Shown: positions 8,031 to 15,850 of the stretch, in pieces
Layout: every line of letters starts with the position of its first letter
Numbering within the stretch: the first letter of the stretch is position 1
NCBI RefSeq assembly: GCF_002631185.1
Contig: NZ_PDNU01000003.1
Location: 310,001 to 374,000 of the forward strand
DNA: 64,000 nt
Source: Teichococcus rhizosphaerae
Lineage (GTDB): Bacteria; Pseudomonadota; Alphaproteobacteria; Acetobacterales; Acetobacteraceae
Reading direction: 5' to 3'
The notes under the pieces: generated by a model
Databases searched by the model: none
Told to the model about the DNA's origin: nothing
Seen by the model: only the letters and a program-made list of their open reading frames with translations
Position numbers and translations under genes: made by a program

Positions 8031-9464
8031 TCAGCCGTGCCGGATGGCGATGGTCTTGAGCGCGGCGAAGCCGGCCAGCGCCGCGAAGCCCTTCTCGCGC
8101 CCGTGCCCGCTGCGCTTCACGCCGCCGAAGGGCAGCTCCACGCCGCCGCCGGCGCCGTAGTTGTTGACGAAGACCTGCCCCGCCTTGATGCCGCGCGACA
8201 GGCGCATGGCGCGGCCGATATCGGCCGTCCAGACGCCGGCCACCAGCCCGAACTGCGTGCCGTTGGCGATGGCCAGCGCCTCGGCCTCGTCCTGGAAGCG
8301 GATGGCGGTCAGCACGGGGCCGAACACCTCCTCCTGCGCCAGCTTGTGGTTGGGCGCCACGTCGGCCAGCAGCGTGGGCTGCACGTAGTAGCCCCCCTCC
8401 GGCGCGTTGGAGGCGATGCGGCCCTGGCCGGCGATGTTCAGCCCGTCATTCCGCGCGAAGTCGAGGAAGCCGTTGACGCGCTTCTGCTGGTCCGCGTTCA
8501 CCACCGGGCCGAGGTCGAGGTCGCGCTCGGCGGGGCCGGCCTCGAGGCGCCCGAAGCGGCCGGCGAGGTCGGCCACGAGGCGGTCGAAGACCGGCGCCTG
8601 GATCAGCACACGCGAGCCGGCCGAGCAGGTCTGGCCGGCATTCTGGATGATGCCGTTCATCACCGTGCCGGCCGCCGTGTCGAGGTCGGCGTCCTGGAAC
8701 ACGATCTGCGGGCTCTTGCCGCCCAGCTCCAGCGTGACGGGGATGGTGTGCTTCGCCGCCGCCGCCTGCACCAGCGTGCCCACCTCCGGGCTGCCGGTGA
8801 AGGAGACGTGGGAGATGCCGGAATGCGCCGTCAGCGCAGCCCCCGCTTCCTCGCCCAGGCCGGTGACGACGTTCCACACCCCCTCGGGGAAGCCGGCCTC
8901 GGCGGCGAGTTCCGCCAGCATCAGCGAGGAGAGGGAGGCATCCTCGGCCGGCTTCAGCACGCAGGCATTGCCCATGGCGAGTGCGGCACCCACCGAGCGG
9001 CCGACGATCTGCATAGGGTAGTTCCACGGCACGATGTGGCCGGTGACGCCGTGCGGCTCCCAGATGCTCATCACCGTCATGCCGTCGGCATAGGGGATGG
9101 TGTCGCCATGCATCTTGTCGGCGCTGGAGCCGTAGAACTCGAAGTAACGGGCACAGGCGGCGGCATCGGCGCGGGCCTGGCGGATCGGCTTGCCCACGTC
9201 GCGGCTCTCGGCCTGGGCCAGCGCCTCGGCGTCGCGCTCGATCAGGGTGGCGAGCCGGGTCAGCAACCGGCCGCGCTCGGTGGCGGACAGGCGGCCCCAG
9301 GGGCCGTCCAGCGCCGCCTGCGCCGCGCGCACGGCGGCTTCGATCTCCGCCGCGCCGCCGCGGGCGAGCTGCGCGAAGGCGTGCCCGTTGGAGGGGTTGA
9401 TGACGGGGATGTGCCGCTCCGCGGCGATGCTCTTGCCGCCGATCCAATGGCCAAAGGTCTGCAT
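8031..9464 (-). CDS. NAD(P)-dependent aldehyde dehydrogenase
   Basis: 477-aa ALDH-superfamily enzyme that oxidises an aldehyde to the acid in the cytoplasm. Visible are the oxyanion and cofactor region [32 protein letters not shown], the general-base motif LELGGKSP and the catalytic cysteine in [11 protein letters not shown], followed by EEVFGPV and the C-terminal [15 protein letters not shown]. The start has a GAGGAAG ribosome site. The substrate class is not determinable; betaine-aldehyde, aminoaldehyde or aromatic-aldehyde dehydrogenases are all possible. It is divergent from an enoyl-CoA hydratase gene, so a role in degradation of branched-chain or aromatic compounds is plausible. Confidence 0.93.
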   Translation of the reverse strand: MQTFGHWIGGKSIAAERHIPVINPSNGHAFAQLARGGAAEIEAAVRAAQAALDGPWGRLSATERGRLLTRLATLIERDAEALAQAESRDVGKPIRQARADAAACARYFEFYGSSADKMHGDTIPYADGMTVMSIWEPHGVTGHIVPWNYPMQIVGRSVGAALAMGNACVLKPAEDASLSSLMLAELAAEAGFPEGVWNVVTGLGEEAGAALTAHSGISHVSFTGSPEVGTLVQAAAAKHTIPVTLELGGKSPQIVFQDADLDTAAGTVMNGIIQNAGQTCSAGSRVLIQAPVFDRLVADLAGRFGRLEAGPAERDLDLGPVVNADQQKRVNGFLDFARNDGLNIAGQGRIASNAPEGGYYVQPTLLADVAPNHKLAQEEVFGPVLTAIRFQDEAEALAIANGTQFGLVAGVWTADIGRAMRLSRGIKAGQVFVNNYGAGGGVELPFGGVKRSGHGREKGFAALAGFAALKTIAIRHG

Positions 9465-9612
9465 GGCGCTTCCTCGATTCCGTGCCCCGGGGGGCTCTGT
9501 TCCGGCGCTGATCTAGAGTAGACGGGCGCGCGCGGGAACGGGGGTGGCTTCGCTCCGCCCCGCCGCGCGTGGCAGGATGCGCCGGCCAGAAAACAGGGAA
9601 GGAGACTCCGTC

Positions 9613-10398
9613 ATGTCCGAGGAACCGGTGCTGCTGGAGGTCGATGCGCGCGGCGTGGCCACCGTCACGCTGAACCGGCCGCAGCGCGGCAACGCCTATA
9701 ACGGCGCGCTGCTGGCGGCGTTGACCGACGGGCTGGAGCAGCTCGGGCGGGACACGGCGCTGCGGGCGCTGGTGATCCGCGGCGCGGGGAAGCACTTCCA
9801 GGCCGGTGCCGACATCGACTGGCTGAGCGAGGCCGTCGGCGCCACGCCCGAGCAGGCCTTCGCTGCCTCCATGGCGACAACGGAGGCCATGGCGCGGCTC
9901 AACGAGTTCCCGCGCCCCACCTTCGCCGTGGTGCAGGGCGCCTGCTTCGGCGGCGGCTGCGGGGTGGTGTGCTGCGTGGATGTGGCGCTGGCCACGCCGG
10001 CGGCGCTGTTCGGGCTGAGCGAGGTGCGGGTGGGCGTGGCGCCGACGCCGATCTCGACGCACATGGTGCACGCCATGGGGCTGCGGCAGGCGCGGCGCTA
10101 CGCCATCACCGGCGAGCGGTTCGACGCGGCGGAGGCGCTGCGCATCGGGCTGGTGCACGAGGTCCACGCGCCGGAGGCGATCGACGCCCGGCTCGAGGAG
10201 ATCCTGGCCGAGACCATGCTGTCCGCCCCCGGCGCCATCGCGGTGACCAAGCGCTCGCTGCTGGAGGCGAACGGGCTGGCGCTCTCGCCGCGCGAGATGG
10301 CGCAGCTCGCCACCGAATCCTGGATGCAGCGCGCCTCCCCCGAGGGCCGCGAGGGGCTGGCCGCCTTCCGCGAGAAGCGCCGCCCCGGCTGGGCCTGA
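9613..10398 (+). CDS. Enoyl-CoA hydratase/isomerase family protein, methylglutaconyl-CoA hydratase-like
   Basis: 261-aa crotonase-fold protein. The oxyanion-hole segments HFQAGADIDWL and the glycine-rich FGGGCGVVCCVDVALA are present, as is the glutamate in FGLSEVRVGVAP. The combination FGGxxGxxxCCD plus LSEVRxGxAPxxIS..VxxxMGxRxARRYAxTxERF resembles LiuC-type methylglutaconyl-CoA hydratases of leucine and isoprenoid degradation, but no other liu genes are present, so this is a subclass hint only. The start at 9613 follows GGAAGGAG; the frame extends 69 bp upstream without a better start. Confidence 0.9.
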   Translation: MSEEPVLLEVDARGVATVTLNRPQRGNAYNGALLAALTDGLEQLGRDTALRALVIRGAGKHFQAGADIDWLSEAVGATPEQAFAASMATTEAMARLNEFPRPTFAVVQGACFGGGCGVVCCVDVALATPAALFGLSEVRVGVAPTPISTHMVHAMGLRQARRYAITGERFDAAEALRIGLVHEVHAPEAIDARLEEILAETMLSAPGAIAVTKRSLLEANGLALSPREMAQLATESWMQRASPEGREGLAAFREKRRPGWA

Positions 10399-10408
10399 GG
10401 CGGCGAGG

Positions 10409-10430
10409 GGGGAGGGGCTAGCCCTTCCCC
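10409..10430. terminator. Palindrome between convergent genes, candidate terminator
   Basis: GGGGAGGGGCT meets AGCCCTTCCCC with one G-T mismatch, forming an 11-bp stem that spans the stop of the lactate-permease-like gene and lies 10 bp after the hydratase stop. No long T-run. Confidence 0.45.
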
Positions 10431-11842
10431 GCTCCCGCCTCCAGCGCGAGGATGCCCCAGCCGATCAGCAGCACCGCCGCCAGGGCCGGCGCGAGCAATC
10501 GCCAGAACCGTGCCGGCCGCGTGCCATCCGCCAGCAGCGCGGCGATCATGGCCGTGACCGCGAAGCTCAGCCCCGCCCCCGCCGAGCCGGCGAAGTTGTG
10601 CAGCCCGGCCGCCTGCACGGAGGTGAGGCCGGCGGCCTGCCCCAGTGCCACCTGCACCGGCATCAGCGCCGCGTTGGAGCCGACATTGCTGCCCGTGACC
10701 AGCCCCGAGACCAGCCCGAGCGGCGGCAGGGCATAGGCCGCGAAGGGCCCCAGCGCCTGCGCGGCCGCCCCCGCCAGCGCCGCCGCGACCCCCGCCCCCG
10801 CCAGCAGCCGGCCCAGCAGCACATAGAGCAGCATGGCCAGCGCAGGCCGCCGGGCCCGGAAAAGCGCGCCTCCGGCGGCGGGCAGCGCCCCCGGCGCGCG
10901 CAGCGCCAGCAGCACGGCCGAGACGCAGCACAGCACCACCGCCACATGGGTGGCGGGCAGCGCCGGCAGGTCGGGGAAGGGGCGGATGGCCGGCGCGCCC
11001 TGCCAGGAGCGGGCCAGCAGCAGCGCCAGCGTCAGCCCGGCCCAGGGTGCGAGCGCCGTGGCGGCGCGCCGCCAGCCCTCAGGCCCCTGCGGCGGGTCGA
11101 GCCGCCACAGCACCCAGAGCAGCGGCAGGCCGGTGGCGATGATGCCCGCCGCCTCGAAGGGCAGGAACAGGTTGGCGGCCAGCAGCAGCGCCGCCACCAC
11201 CGTCATCAGCCCGAGCTGGCGCAGCCGCTCCGGCCCCGGCACCGGCACGCCGGCCGCCGCCGAGACGCGCCACAGCACCGGCGCCAGGCAGAGCATCCAT
11301 GCCGCGCTGGGCCAGGCGGTGGCCAGCGCCACGCGCTGCGCCGGCTCGCCGATCAGCGCGGCACCCAGCGCCGTTCCGGGGCCGAGCCCGCCCCAGGGCA
11401 CCAGCACCAGCGCCAGCAGCGCCAGCGCCCCGGCCGGCGCCCCCGAAAGGCCCATGCGCCGCAGGCTGGCCAGCGCGAAGACGGCGCCGACCGCGAAGCC
11501 GGTCACGCTTTCCACGAAGGCGCCGCCCAGCAGCGTGGCGGCGAAGACGCGGCGCGGCGTGGCCGGGTGGGCGGCGGCATCGGCGGGTGCGAGCCGCGTC
11601 ACCGCCGCGTGGAACAGCAGCCCGCCCAGCAGCACCGCCATGGGCTGCGCCGCCAGATAGGCCCCGCGCACCAGCTCGCGCGCCAGGAAGCCGGGCAGGG
11701 CGGCCGCCTCGGGCAGGGTCAGGGCGATGGCCGGCAGGGCGGCGGCGAGCGCGGCGAGGCAGGCGCCCACCGGCCCGGCCCGGCCGGAAAGGAGCAGCGC
11801 CAGGAGCAGCAGCAGCGGCGCGGATTGCAGCAGCAGGAGCAT
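10418..11842 (-). CDS. L-lactate permease family transporter (LctP/GlcA-like)
   Basis: About 474 aa, almost entirely hydrophobic, with roughly 12-14 membrane helices. Signatures of the lactate/glycolate permease family are GGAFVESVTGFAVGAVFALASLR, VPWGGLGPGTALGA and, near the end, LVSGLVTGSNVGSNAALMPVQ with LHNFAGSAGAG. It should import L-lactate, glycolate or related 2-hydroxy acids with protons. The start is uncertain: ATG 11842 is 12 nt after GGGGAGG, while an ATG at 11854 touches that ribosome site. The frame extends much further upstream only as an antisense shadow of the alcohol dehydrogenase gene, from which it is divergent. The two may cooperate in hydroxy-acid or alcohol use. Confidence 0.85.
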   Translation of the reverse strand: MLLLLQSAPLLLLLALLLSGRAGPVGACLAALAAALPAIALTLPEAAALPGFLARELVRGAYLAAQPMAVLLGGLLFHAAVTRLAPADAAAHPATPRRVFAATLLGGAFVESVTGFAVGAVFALASLRRMGLSGAPAGALALLALVLVPWGGLGPGTALGAALIGEPAQRVALATAWPSAAWMLCLAPVLWRVSAAAGVPVPGPERLRQLGLMTVVAALLLAANLFLPFEAAGIIATGLPLLWVLWRLDPPQGPEGWRRAATALAPWAGLTLALLLARSWQGAPAIRPFPDLPALPATHVAVVLCCVSAVLLALRAPGALPAAGGALFRARRPALAMLLYVLLGRLLAGAGVAAALAGAAAQALGPFAAYALPPLGLVSGLVTGSNVGSNAALMPVQVALGQAAGLTSVQAAGLHNFAGSAGAGLSFAVTAMIAALLADGTRPARFWRLLAPALAAVLLIGWGILALEAGAGKG

Positions 11843-11996
11843 GACGGCCCGCATCCTCCCCGAGCGCGGCCGCTTCCGCCAGGGGGTGAGGCGGCGGGAA
11901 AGCGGGGGGCTGACGGGATCTCCGGGCGGGGCTAAGCCGGGGAAACGCCGCGCCGGCGCCGCGGGCCGGCGGCAACGAAGCCAGGAGGAAGCACCC

Positions 11997-13163
11997 ATGA
12001 GCGTATCCCTCGTCGCCCCCCGCAAGCTGCTGATCGGCGGCGGCGCGCTGGCGGAGCTGCCGGCGCTGCTGCGCGAGTTCGGCCTTTCCCAGCCGCTGGT
12101 GGTGACGGACCCCTGGATGGTCTCCTCCGGCATGATCGACCGCGTGCTGGCGCCGCTGGCCGCCGCCGGCATCGCGCCCCGCGTCTTTTCCGACACGGTG
12201 GCGGACCCGACCGACACCACCGTGGCCGCGGGCGTCGCGGTGCTGCACGAGGCGCCGCATGACTGCCTGATCGGCTTCGGCGGCGGCAGCCCGATGGACA
12301 CGGCCAAGGCCATGGCGATCCTGGCGGCCGCCGCGCCCGGCCAGCACATGCGCGACTTCAAGGTGCCGGCCAGTGCCGACCGCGCCGCGCTGCCGGTGAT
12401 CTGCGTCCCCACCACCGCCGGCACGGGCAGCGAGGCCACGCGCTTCACCATCGTCACCGACACGGAGCGGGACGAGAAGATGCTGATCGCCGGCCTCGGC
12501 GCCCTGCCGCTGGCGGCGGTGGTGGATTACGAGCTGACCTTCAGCGTGCCGCCGCGCATCACGGCCGATACCGGCATCGACAGCCTGACCCATGCGCTGG
12601 AGGCCTTCGTCTCGAAGCGCGCCAACCCGCTTTCCGACCTGTATGCCCGCGCCGCCATGCCGCTGATCGCGCGCAACCTCCGCGCCGCCCATGCCAACCC
12701 GCAGGACCGCGCGGCGCGGGCGGCGATGATGGAGGGCGCGACGCTCGCGGGCCTCGCCTTCTCGAACAGCTCCGTGGCGCTGGTGCATGGCATGAGCCGG
12801 CCGATCGGCGCGCATTTCCACGTGCCGCACGGGCTTTCCAACGCCATGCTGCTGCCGGCGGTCACCCGCTTCGGCCTGAAGGCGGGGCAGGCGCGCTATG
12901 CCGAGGCGGCGCGCATCATGGGGCTGGCAGAGCCGGGCACCCCGGACGCCGCCGCCGCCGATGCCCTGCTGGCCGAGCTGCGCGCCCTGAACGCGGAGCT
13001 GGGCGTGCCGAGCCCGCGCCAGTTCGGCATCGACCCGGCGGTGTGGGATTCGCTGCTGGGCACCATGGCGGCGCAGGCGCTGGCCTCGGGCAGCCCCGGC
13101 AACAATCCGCGCGTGCCGGAGGCGGAGGAGATCGTGGCGCTCTACCGCGAGTGCTTCGGCTGA
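11997..13163 (+). CDS. Iron-containing alcohol dehydrogenase
   Basis: 388-aa group III (Fe-ADH) dehydrogenase. It has the nucleotide-binding FGGGSPMDTAKAMA, the PTTAGTGSEATRFTIVTD segment and the metal ligands in DTGIDSLTHALEAF (Asp and His) and HGMSRPIGAHFHVPHG (His). Members interconvert primary alcohols, diols or 4-hydroxybutyrate with aldehydes using NAD(P)+. The start has AGGAGGA 7 nt upstream; the longer frame is a shadow of the permease gene. The divergent lactate-permease-like gene shares its roughly 150-bp promoter region. Confidence 0.93.
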   Translation: MSVSLVAPRKLLIGGGALAELPALLREFGLSQPLVVTDPWMVSSGMIDRVLAPLAAAGIAPRVFSDTVADPTDTTVAAGVAVLHEAPHDCLIGFGGGSPMDTAKAMAILAAAAPGQHMRDFKVPASADRAALPVICVPTTAGTGSEATRFTIVTDTERDEKMLIAGLGALPLAAVVDYELTFSVPPRITADTGIDSLTHALEAFVSKRANPLSDLYARAAMPLIARNLRAAHANPQDRAARAAMMEGATLAGLAFSNSSVALVHGMSRPIGAHFHVPHGLSNAMLLPAVTRFGLKAGQARYAEAARIMGLAEPGTPDAAAADALLAELRALNAELGVPSPRQFGIDPAVWDSLLGTMAAQALASGSPGNNPRVPEAEEIVALYRECFG

Positions 13164-13184
13164 AGCGGGACCCGGCCGGGCCCT

Positions 13185-14417
13185 TCAGGCCGTGCCTGCC
13201 CGCGAGTGCGGCCTGTGCGCGCGGGCACCATGCGGCCCGGCCCCACGCGAGACGATGCCGCGGGGCAGGCTGTGCGCGGCGGTCCAGGCCGGCAGGGCGG
13301 GCGCGGGGAGGGGGCGGCTGATGGCGTAGCCCTGCGCCTGGTCCACCCCCGCCAGGGCGGCGGCGCGCCACAGCGCGGCGCTGGAGACGCCTTCCGCCGT
13401 GACGGTCATGCGGCGGGAATGGGCCCTGGCCACGAGGCGCTGCACCAGGGCGCGGGCACGGCGGCTGCCCGGCATGGCGGCGACCAGGTGCCGGTCCAGC
13501 TTGATGCCGGCGAAGGGCAGCTCCAGCAGGGCTGAGCGGTCCTCGTCCAGGCTCATGTCGTCGATCAGCACGGCGTGGCCGGCGGCGCGGAAATGGTGCA
13601 GGGCCCGGCGCAGCGCGGCGCGGTCCCGCACCGGGCTGGTCTCGGTCAGCTCCAGCACCAGGGCCCGGGGCGGGAAGCGCGTGCTGGCCAGGAGGCTGCG
13701 CAGCCAGCCGAGCGTGGCGGGCTCCAGCATCAGCTCCAGCGGCAGGTTCAGGCTGAGCTGGCCACCCAGCCGCGCCGCCCGCGGCGCCATCTCGGTGAAG
13801 GCCACCAGCGCCACGGACTGCGCCAGGGCGCGGGAAAGCCCGTGGCGCTCGGCCAGCGGCACGAAGAGGTCGGGGCTGAGCGGAGTGTCGTCGCGCCGCT
13901 GCCAGCGGGCCAGGCCCTCCAGCAGCACCGGCCGCCGGTCGGCGATGCGCAGCACGGGCTGGTAGCGGACGGCGATCTCGCCCCGCGCCAGGCCGAGCGC
14001 CAGCTCGCGCGGGTCGTCGATGGGCATCTGCGGCGGCCAGGCGGGCAGGGTGCGCAGCGCCTCGGCCAGCGCCTCCACCTCCGGCGGCACGCTGATGAGG
14101 TCGGCCATGCCCTGGCGGGGCCGGCGCTTCTCTCGCACCAGCACCAGCCCGGTGGGCGCGAAGGGGTCGCGTGCCGTGGCCATCAGGGCCGGCCAGCACG
14201 CGCCGGCCGTGGAGGGCTGGCAGATCAGGCGGGAGGGGCGGTTCTCGGCACGGAAGAGGTGGCGCAGCGCCTCGCGCCCGGATGCCACCAGGAGCGGCGC
14301 GGCATCGCCCACGGCGCGCGAGGCCATGCGGGCGGCGGCCACGATGGCGGGGTCGTCGGCCAGCACCAGGGTGCGAGACGGCAGCGCAGTCTGGCGCAGG
14401 GGCGAGGGGTGCGGCAT
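13185..14417 (-). CDS. EAL-domain cyclic-di-GMP phosphodiesterase with N-terminal receiver-like domain
   Basis: 410 aa. Residues 1-125 resemble a degenerate response-regulator receiver (TLVLADDPAIVAAARM at the phosphoacceptor region). Residues 133-390 form an EAL domain. The expected catalytic set is visible although the motifs are divergent: EGL (E167) in place of EAL, N224 (SLNLP), E259 (ELTE), D286-D287 (IDDMS), K306 and D308 (IKLDR), E342 (TAEGV) and Q362 (QGYAISRP). Loop 6 (DDFGTGYSS in typical enzymes) is changed to DDMSLDEDRS, which can affect activity or dimer regulation. It probably hydrolyses c-di-GMP to pGpG in the cytoplasm. The ATG at 14417 follows an AAGGAA site; the upstream extension to 14615 is non-coding, AT-rich DNA. 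The last 20-30 residues are Arg/His/Gly-rich. Confidence 0.87.
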   Translation of the reverse strand: MPHPSPLRQTALPSRTLVLADDPAIVAAARMASRAVGDAAPLLVASGREALRHLFRAENRPSRLICQPSTAGACWPALMATARDPFAPTGLVLVREKRRPRQGMADLISVPPEVEALAEALRTLPAWPPQMPIDDPRELALGLARGEIAVRYQPVLRIADRRPVLLEGLARWQRRDDTPLSPDLFVPLAERHGLSRALAQSVALVAFTEMAPRAARLGGQLSLNLPLELMLEPATLGWLRSLLASTRFPPRALVLELTETSPVRDRAALRRALHHFRAAGHAVLIDDMSLDEDRSALLELPFAGIKLDRHLVAAMPGSRRARALVQRLVARAHSRRMTVTAEGVSSAALWRAAALAGVDQAQGYAISRPLPAPALPAWTAAHSLPRGIVSRGAGPHGARAHRPHSRAGTA

Positions 14418-14424
14418 CGGATTC

Positions 14425-14505
14425 CTTCGGGCCGCATCATAATAGTGTTGCCACACGCTGTCTCTACTGCAAAAATAATTTATTTCTCTTTTTTGGTATG
14501 CCCCT
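14425..14505 (-). promoter_or_regulatory. AT-rich promoter region of the EAL gene
   Basis: The sharpest AT-rich island near this gene, in an otherwise very GC-rich window: on the minus strand it contains A/T tracts around 14470-14500 and a TATTAT hexamer at about 14440, 20-25 bp upstream of the ribosome site. The -35 element is not clear. This is where transcription of the EAL gene most likely begins. Confidence 0.45.
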
Positions 14506-14529
14506 GTTCCCGCTGGTCCGCGTGGTACC

Positions 14530-14812
14530 TCAGGGAGCGGCTGCCCATTCCGGTCGCCAGCGGGCGATCTCGCCCTCTGAGGCGGCGCGGGCCGCCTGCC
14601 GCGCCGCGGCGGCACTGGGAAAGGGCAGCGGCGAGAGCGGAAGCGCGGCGGGCGTGGCGCTCGAGGAAGGGCGCGAAGGCGCCGGCCCAGAGGGCGCCTG
14701 CGCTGTCCGCCGGGGCGGCGAGGAGCAGCGTGGCGCTCTCCGCCGCGGCCGCCGGGTCGCGCGCCGCGGCGAGTGCCGGCAGGGCCAGCAAGGCGCGGTG
14801 CCGCAGGGCCAA
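14530..14812 (-). pseudogene. Frameshifted small gene remnant downstream of secF
   Basis: Reading on the minus strand from 14812, an alanine/leucine-rich frame begins TTG-Ala-Leu-Arg-His-Arg and looks protein-like (ALLALPALAAARD..., GALWAGAFAPFLERHARRAS, ALAAALSQ). After about residue 67 it turns into Arg/Gly-rich nonsense, while a neighbouring frame then reads AARQAARAASEGEIARWRPEW and stops at 14530-14532. The simplest reading is one ancestral protein broken by a single-base indel near 14610-14620, or a sequencing error. No ATG start is present and a stop lies just upstream inside the 14-bp repeat. I cannot name the family; genes after secDF in alphaproteobacteria are often a squalene/phytoene-synthase-like protein, but similarity is not evident. 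Confidence 0.4.
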
Positions 14813-14813
14813 G

Positions 14814-14869
14814 GCCCCCGTTCAGCGGCCCCCGTTCAGCGGCCCCCGTTCAGCGGCCCCCGTTCAGCG
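14814..14869. repeat. Four tandem copies of a 14-bp unit at the secF 3' end
   Basis: The plus-strand unit GCCCCCGTTCAGCG occurs four times without interruption (14814, 14828, 14842, 14856). Read with secF, each copy is CGCTGAACGGGGGC and contains TGA; the first one met by the ribosome supplies the secF stop (14864-14866). The unit is not a multiple of three, so copy-number change would also shift the frame of anything translated across it. Confidence 0.9.
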
Positions 14870-15838
14870 GCCCGTGGCGGAGCCGGATGCGCCAGGGCTG
14901 GCGGGGGCGGGCGCCTCGGTGCCGCGCCGCAGCCGGTTCTCGCCCAGGAAGAGCAGGATCGGCGCGGCGATGAAGATCGAGGAGGAGGTGGAGGCGATGA
15001 TGCCGAACACCATCGTCCAGGCGAAGCCGGACAGCGCGTCGCCGCCGAACAGCGCCAGCGGCAGGGCGGAAAGCAGCAGCGTCATGGAGGTGCCGACGGT
15101 GCGGTTCAGCGTCTCGTTGATCGAGCGGTCGATCAGCTGGCGCAGCGGCATGGTCTTGTACTTGCGCAGGTTCTCCCGCATCCGGTCATAGACCACGACC
15201 TTGTCGTTGATCGAGAAGCCGATGATGGTCAGCACCGCCGCCACCGTGGTCAGGCTGAACTCGATGCGGGTGATGGCGAGGAAGCCCACCACCTTGGTCG
15301 TTTCCAGCACCAGGGTGACGATGGCGCCGACGGCGAACTGCCATTCGAAGCGGAACCAGATGTAGGCCAGCATGGCCAGCATCGAGATGCCGAGCGCGAT
15401 CAGGCTGTTGGCGAACAGCTCGGCCGAGACGCGGTTGCCCACCGCCTCGGTGCGCAGGATGCGCGCGCCCGGCGCCACCTGCTCCAGCGCGCCGCGCACG
15501 GCGTTGACGGCGCCCTGGGTGGAGCCTTCCTCGCCCTGCACCGGCAGGCGCAGCAGCACGGTGCTGTCGTCGCCGAACTGCTGCAGCCCGACATCGCCGA
15601 GGTTGAGGCCGCTCATGGTGCCGCGCAGCGCGCCGAGATCGGCCGGGCCGGGGGTGCGGATCTCCATGATGATGCCGCCGCGGAAGTCGATGCCCTTCTC
15701 GAGCCCAGGATAGAAGGCGAGGCCGAGGGAGATCACCGAGAGCAGGGCGGAAAAGGCGATGCCCAGCACGCGGCCGCGCATGAAGGCGATCTGGGTGTTG
15801 TCCGGGACGATCCGGAACAGCGGGCGGGACAGGAACAT
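14864..15838 (-). CDS. secF: Protein translocase subunit SecF
   Basis: 324-aa inner-membrane protein with six predicted helices, part of the SecDF complex that uses the proton-motive force to assist SecYEG/SecA export. It has GIDFRGGIIMEI in the N-terminal periplasmic region, the central SALIALGISMLAMLAYIWFRFEW-like helix region, the TKVVGFLAI segment and YDRMRENLRKYK near the end. The C-terminal 15 residues are Ala/Pro/Ser-rich and run into a 14-bp tandem repeat. It starts 12 bp after secD and is certainly in the same operon. Confidence 0.97.
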   Translation of the reverse strand: MFLSRPLFRIVPDNTQIAFMRGRVLGIAFSALLSVISLGLAFYPGLEKGIDFRGGIIMEIRTPGPADLGALRGTMSGLNLGDVGLQQFGDDSTVLLRLPVQGEEGSTQGAVNAVRGALEQVAPGARILRTEAVGNRVSAELFANSLIALGISMLAMLAYIWFRFEWQFAVGAIVTLVLETTKVVGFLAITRIEFSLTTVAAVLTIIGFSINDKVVVYDRMRENLRKYKTMPLRQLIDRSINETLNRTVGTSMTLLLSALPLALFGGDALSGFAWTMVFGIIASTSSSIFIAAPILLFLGENRLRRGTEAPAPASPGASGSATGR

Positions 15839-15850
15839 GGGCGCGTCTCC

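Noticed and set aside
13168-13185. GC palindrome between the iron alcohol dehydrogenase and EAL genes
   Set aside because: The stem has a central mismatch and no T-run; too weak to list as a terminator.
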